The notes under the pieces are model-generated. The model saw nothing but the letters and a program-made list of their open reading frames with translations, made no database searches and had not been told where the DNA came from. Both the position numbers and the translations under genes were made by a program. Of a stretch of 64,000 nt of DNA, positions 58,085 to 64,000 are shown piece after piece. Position 1 is the first letter of the stretch, and each line of letters opens with the position of its first letter. Source of the stretch: a virus; the IMG/VR virus record IMGVR_UViG_3300034759_000344, positions 1 through 64,000 of that record. One strand, written 5' to 3'.

Positions 58085-58379
58085 AAAATGCCTCCAATAC
58101 TGCCTCAAATGAAGGTAAGTAGCAAGGACCTTTTGCACTTACCGCATTGTTGGTACTGTTAACTCCATCTACACTACGTTGATGGTGGGCAGTAGAGTTC
58201 AAAGTGGAATAGCTCAAACTGTGCCCATCGTTACTGTATACTGCTTTGTTGTAGCTTGTGTAGTAAGAGCTGTTGTGAGTAGGACAGGCAGCTTCCAAGC
58301 TCTCTATAGCAGTCCTTAATTCAGAAATATGTACTTGTCTCACTTTTGTGGTATTAGTTATACTATCGGTCCAAGACAT
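58059..58379 (-). CDS. precursor-like protein P2 (putative radical SAM substrate)
   Basis: 106 residues, ATG behind GGAGGC. N-terminal MSWTDSITNTTKVRQVHISE then LRTAIESL matches the start of P1. The C-terminal part is rich in Ser, Tyr, Asn and His (CPTHNSSYYTSYNKAVYSND...AHHQRSVDGVNST). It ends inside the first maturase gene. Leader-plus-core layout beside two maturases suggests a modified peptide or tail component; the substrate role is inferred. Confidence 0.65.
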   Translation of the reverse strand: MSWTDSITNTTKVRQVHISELRTAIESLEAACPTHNSSYYTSYNKAVYSNDGHSLSYSTLNSTAHHQRSVDGVNSTNNAVSAKGPCYLPSFEAVLEAFYGRLVQIS

Positions 58380-58391
58380 GATTGCCTCCGT

Positions 58392-58778
58392 TTATACGTA
58401 GTGCACGCAGTTGCCACTACCCAAAGCATAGTTGTATTTAGCAGTTCCGTTTTCGCTTGAGTCGTGGCCGCTGTAGTTGGATCCGTAATCAATACTGTGA
58501 GCAGTTCCGTAGTTAGAACAGTAACCGTCGTAGCTTGAGTTATAGGAGCGTACGGTAGTATGGTGAGTACCACAGCCAACAGTTAGCGGGGTTCCATCAA
58601 CAGCAGAACGCAGGTCATTTATATGAGAAGCAAGAATTTTACTTTGCTCAGCAGTAATATTTATGGAAAGCTGGGAATACCCACGCTCACTACGCTCTGT
58701 GTTGAGCCTGGATACTATTTCGTCAATATGTATCTTTCTGATTTTAATATTGGTTAAATTAGTATCTGTCCAAGCCAT
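58392..58778 (-). CDS. precursor-like protein P1 (putative radical SAM substrate)
   Basis: 128 residues. MAWTDTNLTNIKIRKIHIDE and a second ASHINDLRSAV repeat form a helical leader-like half. Residues about 68-128 are low-complexity His/Ser/Tyr/Asn/Gly with four Cys (CGTHHTTVRSYNSSYDGYC, later SGNCVHYV). CxTHxx...SYN is shared with P2. HI(N/D/S)EL-type motifs also occur in bacterial surface proteins, so a tail-surface role is possible. Weak ribosome-binding site, probably coupled to the upstream gene. Confidence 0.65.
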   Translation of the reverse strand: MAWTDTNLTNIKIRKIHIDEIVSRLNTERSERGYSQLSINITAEQSKILASHINDLRSAVDGTPLTVGCGTHHTTVRSYNSSYDGYCSNYGTAHSIDYGSNYSGHDSSENGTAKYNYALGSGNCVHYV

Positions 58779-58781
58779 GGG

Positions 58782-59123
58782 TTAGTGGATTTGCCTAATG
58801 ACAATATCCAAATCACAAACTGGAATACCGAAGGTGAGGTTTATTTGGTCCAATAAGTAACCAGGTTCTGTGTTTCCTATAGTGTAAAAGCACTTGGTGT
58901 TGTAGTAGAGGTTCATCTCAATAGGCTTTTTAGCCACTTCGTTCAGCTGACTGGCAATGCGTACAGCATCTTCAGGAGACACGTTAATGCGTATGTGCAT
59001 TACATTTATTAAAGATCCGTCGCTGGCAATTTCTTTGTTCTGCATCATGGAAAGAAACCCTACTTCCTCAGCCAAAACTGTCTCAGTATTTTCTCTATCT
59101 ATGATTTCTATGGAATAGCCCAT
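58782..59123 (-). CDS. hypothetical tail-module protein
   Basis: 113 residues, ATG behind GGAGGTG. Alpha/beta, ends IPVCDLDIVIRQIH; INVSPEDAVRIASQLNEVAKK forms a helix. Family not recognised. Confidence 0.6.
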   Translation of the reverse strand: MGYSIEIIDRENTETVLAEEVGFLSMMQNKEIASDGSLINVMHIRINVSPEDAVRIASQLNEVAKKPIEMNLYYNTKCFYTIGNTEPGYLLDQINLTFGIPVCDLDIVIRQIH

Positions 59124-59125
59124 AG

Positions 59126-59374
59126 TTACACCTCCATGGGAATCAAATACATTTCAGAGAGTTTATGGCAGGTATAGATACTTACGGTCTTCAAGTTAAT
59201 GAAGTATGTGTTGTTTTCCCACTCTACTTCCAGGTTGTATCCAGGGTTTACGTAGTTCATAATTGACTGCAGTACTGGAAAAGATCCTCTGATGCGAATT
59301 CTGTTTCCTGTAGGCAGCTCATCTACCCCGACATAATCTACTTCAAACTCTCTTCCATTTATTAAAATATTCAT
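59126..59374 (-). CDS. hypothetical tail-module protein
   Basis: 82 residues, ATG 59374 overlapping the upstream stop. Beta-rich (ILINGREFEVDYVGVDEL, LEVEWENNTYFINLKTVSIY). Probably structural; not recognised. Confidence 0.6.
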   Translation of the reverse strand: MNILINGREFEVDYVGVDELPTGNRIRIRGSFPVLQSIMNYVNPGYNLEVEWENNTYFINLKTVSIYTCHKLSEMYLIPMEV

Positions 59375-60468
59375 CTTATCAACACCTTTATTTTCCTAAC
59401 TTCATGCCGTCCTACACTTTCCATAGCTTTAGCTACCACTTCTTGGTTGCGTTTGGCTTTTTTCAGCATCCCGTCTTTTCCTACAGTAAGTGGGTCTCCA
59501 GGTTTCACGCCTTTTTTACCACCATCCACTTTGGCATACACTTGACCTACTAAAGCTAAAGGAACTTTCTTGTGTTTTTGGTATTCTTCTTCCCAGTTAT
59601 GGGTCATACCTAAAAGCAGTCCTGGATGATAAGAAACTATACCTGCAAAGCTACCTCCATTTACTGCTTTCATAACCCTACCGTCATCTGTGAACACCAT
59701 TACTGTACCTTCTTCAGGCAGCCTAGGTTCTACAGTAATAAATCCTTCAGCAAGGTCGGAATTGTACACGGCTCCCACTAATCCGTAATCATTGACATAA
59801 GCTCTGGTAGTTCCTCCAGTCTGGAAATAGATAGTTTGCCCTGAAGGAACATTTATGCCAGTAGCTGAAGTGTTGCTTTTCCATACAAAGTCCTCAGCAT
59901 GTTTATTATCTACAGTATCGGCATTGTCAGCCTGCTCTACACTTCCATCACTATCTGGGTCATAGGTAGCTTTGGTCATCTCTCCAGCTACAGTGTAATT
60001 ACTGCCATCAGTTGAAAACTCAAGCAGGGAGCCGTTAACCCTGAAGTGGATGTTATCTACGGTATCTGAATTGTCAGCTTGTTCTACGCTTCCATCATCA
60101 TCAGGGTCATAAGCGGATTTAGTCATTTCCCCAGCTACAATGTAGTTGCGACCGTCAGTCGAAAATTCCAGCAGTCCAGCGCTGACTCTTAGGTGGACGT
60201 TGTCCACGGTATCAGCATTGGCAGCCTGAGGTACCTGACCGTAGATATCGCTACCTACATGCTGGTGCTGCGCAGGAGCAGCACCAGTTTGGTCATAGGT
60301 GACTTGATGGGGATTGTTAGTGTCATTTTTGTGAGCATTTAACAATCCAGTTAAGGAAGCTATAAGACTGTCTATAGTTTCCAAATTCCCGTTTATCTCA
60401 TCGTGCCAGTTTACGTCTCCTGGTGCTGGTAAAGCAAAATTGTAGTTCGGAGTGTAGCTGTTAGCCAT
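59371..60468 (-). CDS. tail fibre with C-terminal chaperone-like domain
   Basis: 365 residues. N-terminal YTPNYNFALPAPGDVNWHDEINGN and NPHQVTYDQTGAAPAQHQH collar, two near-identical 42-residue shaft repeats (NADTVDNxHxRV...EFSTDG), then SDLAEGFITVEPRLPEEGTVMVF and GVKPGDPLTVGKDGMLKKA, the layout of fibre C-terminal assembly domains of the Peptidase_G2/S74-associated type. Confidence 0.75.
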   Translation of the reverse strand: MANSYTPNYNFALPAPGDVNWHDEINGNLETIDSLIASLTGLLNAHKNDTNNPHQVTYDQTGAAPAQHQHVGSDIYGQVPQAANADTVDNVHLRVSAGLLEFSTDGRNYIVAGEMTKSAYDPDDDGSVEQADNSDTVDNIHFRVNGSLLEFSTDGSNYTVAGEMTKATYDPDSDGSVEQADNADTVDNKHAEDFVWKSNTSATGINVPSGQTIYFQTGGTTRAYVNDYGLVGAVYNSDLAEGFITVEPRLPEEGTVMVFTDDGRVMKAVNGGSFAGIVSYHPGLLLGMTHNWEEEYQKHKKVPLALVGQVYAKVDGGKKGVKPGDPLTVGKDGMLKKAKRNQEVVAKAMESVGRHEVRKIKVLIR

Positions 60469-60480
60469 TTAGAACACTCC

Positions 60481-63400
60481 TTACCTAAGGAGTACTATCA
60501 AGTTGGTGCAAGCTGGTTGGTCAGTTACCTGTAGGGTATTCAAGTCCACTCTAACTTTAAGTGAAGTTGCTGGACTACCTAAAGTATGAGTGTACTTTCT
60601 GCGTTCCCAGTTGTAAGCTGGAGAACCCACTAAAGTCATATTGGTGAGCTCTGTCCAATTTTGTCCGTTATCAGTAGAAATGCTTACTGTAGCACTACAG
60701 TTGGTAGCTGATGGACGGTAAACATCACACCAAAGCTCTATGTTGGTAAACTCACCGTTGGAGATTATAGTTCTTGATACATAGGTTGCTGAAGTGTCTA
60801 ATTGGTACAAAGATATCAGTAATTTGTCCGCTACTACTGGGCTCAGCCTATCAGTATTGGATTCCATTTCCAACTTCAGTTTTATGGAAGTTGCCTGGAC
60901 TTTGGGAGTATCGTTTACCAGATTGTTAGCTAACGGATACCAGGTAGCTCCATTGTCAAAAGAATAGTAGAGTTTTATCTTAGTGTTTTCTGGAATGTAG
61001 GTGGTGAGCTGGGGCAGTACTTGGAGATAGTTGTAGTTAACGGTTTCGGTAACTATGGTGGCACTGCTTGCTGTAAACTGAGCTCGGTAGATTTTGAATT
61101 TAATATCCCAAGTTTGATGGTCTGCCCAGGCTAGGGCGTTGGACGAGGAGAACATCAGTCCTTGCAAGTAAGGCTGTCTGGATATGGGAGCTCCAGTTAG
61201 TAGGTCTGATTGTCCCATTTCAGCGTAGAACACTTCGTATGCAGTACTGTCGGAGGAAATTGTTATGCAGTAGTAGTTTTCTCCTAACAGCAGGATTGGT
61301 GAGTCAAAAGTTATTACCGTTTCTGCTGAGGAATCATCAGATACATTTATTTGGTCTGGTGTAACGGTTTTGCTGGCTATAATATCTTCTCCAGGATAAC
61401 CATTCACCACATTTCTTATTTGTACAGTTACTGGGATGTTATTACTGTCTTTCTTTTTGAAGTAGAGCCCTACTGAGGTTATGAAACAGGTATCTCCTAC
61501 GTAGAAAGTTTGAGCTACAGGATCTTTTCCGTTGTTGCAAGTTTTTTTGTTTGCAGCACTACCCAGGAATCCTCCAAAAATGGCTCCAAGCAAAGCTCCT
61601 ATTGGACCAGCTACCATTGCACCTATAGCTGCTCCTGTAGCTGCTCCAACTACAGTAGAAGCTGAACTTGAAGAGCTGGATGATGATGGCTTAGGGGTAC
61701 TTGTTGGTTGGTTGGTGGGTTGTGAAATAGCGCAGTTTTGAGATGGACGGGGAATGGGACAGGGAGGTGGTGTGTAGTTTGGAGCGCTCTGGTTGTAGAT
61801 GGTTCTTTCCACTTGATTAATCTTTACTCTTTCGTAGACGTCCCTTACGCCATTGGCATAGAAGTAAGTTTCTGCGCTTTGGTAGTCGTTTTTAACCTCT
61901 ATTTTCTTAAGTCCTGTTGTAAATTTGTTGGCAGGTAAGGTTACGGTCAGAGCAAAAGTGCCGTCGCTTTTGGATTTCACTGTTCCTACATCTGTTCCCA
62001 AAGGAGTACCTTCTATAGGAGTGGCTACTAAGTTTACTCCGTCAACGTAAACTTTCAGATTATCTTGGTCGGGATAGAAGTTAGATCCTCTAATGGTTAT
62101 GGTAGTGTCTTCAGGTATTAATTCTAGTGATTCCTGACGTAGCAGTCTGTTTTCAAACCAAGAGCTGATAATTCTATCAGATACTGAGTTTCTTGGATGG
62201 AAGCGGTCGTAACGAGCGTACTTGGTGTTTATAACTACTGTTTCTGTGGATTCATTGATGATCACATCGGAGTTGTATATCTTTTCGCTTGGATCTGTGC
62301 TTAAGAATGGTTCCCGCTCGAATAGAGCATACTGGTTAACTCGAATACTGGACGAAGCTTTTGGTTGTTCTATGTAAATCGTTTCTTCATAGGGAAGGAT
62401 GTAAGCGTTTTGTGTCTTTTGAGCTGTTGAAGATGCTACAGGTAAAGCTACATGATTTACTTCGGAGTAACCAGGAACAAAAGCTTGTAATTCAGGTACG
62501 ATAGCCCCGTTCCAGTTAGGATGGTAAATGTCTGCTTTGGTGTATCCCACACAACCCTCGGAGAACATACCCACTAAGTCGGTGGGTGAAGAGCCCAAGT
62601 TTACTGGGTCGTCGAGCTGAGATAAAGCTAAATTGTATTCAAGCATTTCCACTCTGCGAATTAGCTCGTGCAGTTCAGGCATTGATATGCGTTTCAAGTT
62701 GTAGTTAGTGACTTCTAATTGATTGGAGTTAGGTGGGAAATAGATTTCGCAGAGCGGTAGAGAAGTAGATGGTGGAATAGGTTTTTTGTTGAACCCAACG
62801 TCTGCTGGTTCGCCTTCTAAGCGTGTTATGTTACCGTCTTTATCCAAATAAAGAACATCGGTTCTGGCTAAGTAGTAGTCGTAGTCAACTTCAAAGTACG
62901 AACCGTCTACTATGTTATCTACGGTGGGTAGAAACTTGATAATGGTGTCTCCTTTGGTGTCGGTAGTTACTTGGTAATCGTTGCCTTCTCCAGGAACCAG
63001 TATTTTCTGGTAGATAAAAGTTACCGTGTAAGATGTTCCTGGATTAGGTTCTGCTCCTAGTGGAGACCAATCAATTATGTTCCCATTTACAATGTTGTAA
63101 TCTGTGCCTGCAGTATAAGTGGTAGTGTCTTGCTTAACTTCGATTACTTGCAGTACGTTGTTGAAGGGTATAGTATCTGCTCCACCGATGGTTGCACCGC
63201 GTACCATGTTGTAATCGGTTACCTGAACGTTGGCTCTTACTACGTTTACAGAGGCTACAGGTTGCTTGTAAAGAGCGTAGTCGGTAGTTCCCGATTGGTA
63301 GAGGTGCATCTCATCGGTTATTGATCTGGTGGAAGTGCAGGGATTCACCGTATTAATAACTGGAGAAGGAATGGAAACTTCATATCCTAAAACATAAGCT

Positions 63401-64000
63401 TTACCTGGAGCAGTAATCAAGTCCGCTTTACCATCTTCTCGAAGCAAAGCTGAAGTAGTCAACCCTCTTACCAGGTAGTTTTCGGATTCATCGTAAGTTC
63501 TGCGGGCTAAGATGTTTAAAATGGTGGAGTATTCGGTAGCCTGGCGGTGCTGAACTAATGCACCATCTTTAAGTTCGTACAGTTTGATGGTTGGGGTGGG
63601 ACTTAACACCACTTGGGTGGTAATTTTCAAGCGGTGGGCACCAGGTTTTCCGTAACCTCTTCCACCTGGATAGATGTCTCTCAAGTCAGGGTCTTCTTCT
63701 TCAGTGACTATCTCTTCAGTTATATCAACTCCAATTATTTCCGTACCAGTTCCCGTTATGCCTAAGACGGTTTCTGCTACGGGAACTATAAACCCGTTGT
63801 AGTAAACACTCCCTGAAGTAATGGTTACTGTATTTCCTTCTATAACAATCTGACATCCTTCTACTATAGCTCCCTCTTTAAACAGAATGTTGGCTAAGTC
63901 ACGAAGCTGGAGCTGTACTAAGTGCTGTAGTTGGGAAAGTTCACGGGCTTGTATGTAACGTCCAGGTACTGCCAATATTTGGTAGTACCCTTTAGCTTTT
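60481..64000 (-). CDS. DUF4815-domain tail/baseplate protein (partial, runs off window)
   Basis: At least 1172 residues; the frame stays open past 63975 to the window end (KAKGYYQILAVPGRYIQARE), so the TTG at 63975 is not the true start. PGRYIQARELSQLQHLVQLQ and GAHRLKITTQVVLSPTP are DUF4815 features. Around 61550-61700 lies a Ser run then a glycine-zipper hydrophobic stretch (AATGAAIGAMVAGPIGALLG), unusual in a fibre. Beta-rich C-terminal domains follow. Confidence 0.85.
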   Translation of the reverse strand, partial: KAKGYYQILAVPGRYIQARELSQLQHLVQLQLRDLANILFKEGAIVEGCQIVIEGNTVTITSGSVYYNGFIVPVAETVLGITGTGTEIIGVDITEEIVTEEEDPDLRDIYPGGRGYGKPGAHRLKITTQVVLSPTPTIKLYELKDGALVQHRQATEYSTILNILARRTYDESENYLVRGLTTSALLREDGKADLITAPGKAYVLGYEVSIPSPVINTVNPCTSTRSITDEMHLYQSGTTDYALYKQPVASVNVVRANVQVTDYNMVRGATIGGADTIPFNNVLQVIEVKQDTTTYTAGTDYNIVNGNIIDWSPLGAEPNPGTSYTVTFIYQKILVPGEGNDYQVTTDTKGDTIIKFLPTVDNIVDGSYFEVDYDYYLARTDVLYLDKDGNITRLEGEPADVGFNKKPIPPSTSLPLCEIYFPPNSNQLEVTNYNLKRISMPELHELIRRVEMLEYNLALSQLDDPVNLGSSPTDLVGMFSEGCVGYTKADIYHPNWNGAIVPELQAFVPGYSEVNHVALPVASSTAQKTQNAYILPYEETIYIEQPKASSSIRVNQYALFEREPFLSTDPSEKIYNSDVIINESTETVVINTKYARYDRFHPRNSVSDRIISSWFENRLLRQESLELIPEDTTITIRGSNFYPDQDNLKVYVDGVNLVATPIEGTPLGTDVGTVKSKSDGTFALTVTLPANKFTTGLKKIEVKNDYQSAETYFYANGVRDVYERVKINQVERTIYNQSAPNYTPPPCPIPRPSQNCAISQPTNQPTSTPKPSSSSSSSSASTVVGAATGAAIGAMVAGPIGALLGAIFGGFLGSAANKKTCNNGKDPVAQTFYVGDTCFITSVGLYFKKKDSNNIPVTVQIRNVVNGYPGEDIIASKTVTPDQINVSDDSSAETVITFDSPILLLGENYYCITISSDSTAYEVFYAEMGQSDLLTGAPISRQPYLQGLMFSSSNALAWADHQTWDIKFKIYRAQFTASSATIVTETVNYNYLQVLPQLTTYIPENTKIKLYYSFDNGATWYPLANNLVNDTPKVQATSIKLKLEMESNTDRLSPVVADKLLISLYQLDTSATYVSRTIISNGEFTNIELWCDVYRPSATNCSATVSISTDNGQNWTELTNMTLVGSPAYNWERRKYTHTLGSPATSLKVRVDLNTLQVTDQPACTNLIVLLR

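Noticed and set aside
1-64000. tRNA genes and attachment sites
   Set aside because: No cloverleaf, CCA-ended gene or integrase-linked direct repeats were recognised by eye; a tRNA scan would settle it.

Overview
The window looks like 64 kb of a large, AT-rich, tailed (virulent-type) bacteriophage of an anaerobic, probably thermophilic Firmicute. The phage assignment rests on a terminase large subunit, holin and endolysin, a PAAR spike tip, DUF4815-type and propeller/kelch tail fibres, a phage-type replisome and a nucleotide-metabolism block. The host guess is inference from strong AGGAGG ribosome-binding sites, frequent GTG/TTG starts, a class II ribonucleotide reductase, two radical SAM/SPASM enzymes and many IS200/IS605-type ends. 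No integrase, tRNA, capsid or portal gene is visible. The right-hand tail gene runs off the window.

Layout. (1) 1-13754, rightward: two tandem paralogues of unknown function, a MoxR ATPase with a VWA/metallopeptidase partner, then a retron-type reverse transcriptase preceded by a tandem array of structured RNA units, followed by small unknown genes, a gp88-family protein and a Cas4-like nuclease. (2) 13805-15111: an intact IsrB (HNH-less IscB relative) element with its omega-RNA region. (3) 32155 to 15093, leftward from a consensus promoter near 32200: unknown protein, dUTPase, UvsY-like protein, ssDNA-binding protein, RecA, ThyX, P-loop kinase, class II RNR, dATP/dGTP diphosphohydrolase-like protein (interrupted by a TnpB element), small zinc proteins, a broken VapBC-like module, a resolvase-like nuclease, a sigma-like factor, and small and large terminase-type genes. 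(4) 32242-42027, rightward from the divergent promoter: SF2 helicase, HTH protein, DnaB-like helicase, DnaG-like primase, a uracil-DNA glycosylase/Pol I fusion, and an AEP-type primase overlapped by a second HTH gene. (5) 64000 to 42511, leftward: tail fibres, two His/Tyr/Asn/Ser-rich proteins next to two radical SAM/SPASM enzymes, lysis genes, a SAM-decarboxylase-like protein, a transglutaminase-like lipoprotein, more fibres, a phosphoesterase and unknown genes.

The most remarkable feature is 5131-5767. Three tandem units, plus a diverged fourth at the 5' side, each carry a shared core hairpin, a unit-specific long hairpin and their own flanking complementary a1/a2-like arms. The arm sequences differ between units but the pairing is kept. 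All lie directly upstream of one reverse transcriptase with the retron NAxxH motif. I read this as a natural multi-msr/msd retron array carried by a phage. The second is the radical SAM pair with two precursor-like proteins inside the tail module (55834-58778), which suggests a post-translationally modified tail component or peptide.

The genome is also littered with IS200/IS605 debris: one IsrB element, one full TnpB element and about eight solo ends, MITE-like elements or TnpB 3' remnants. Seven genes now take their stop codon from an IS end.
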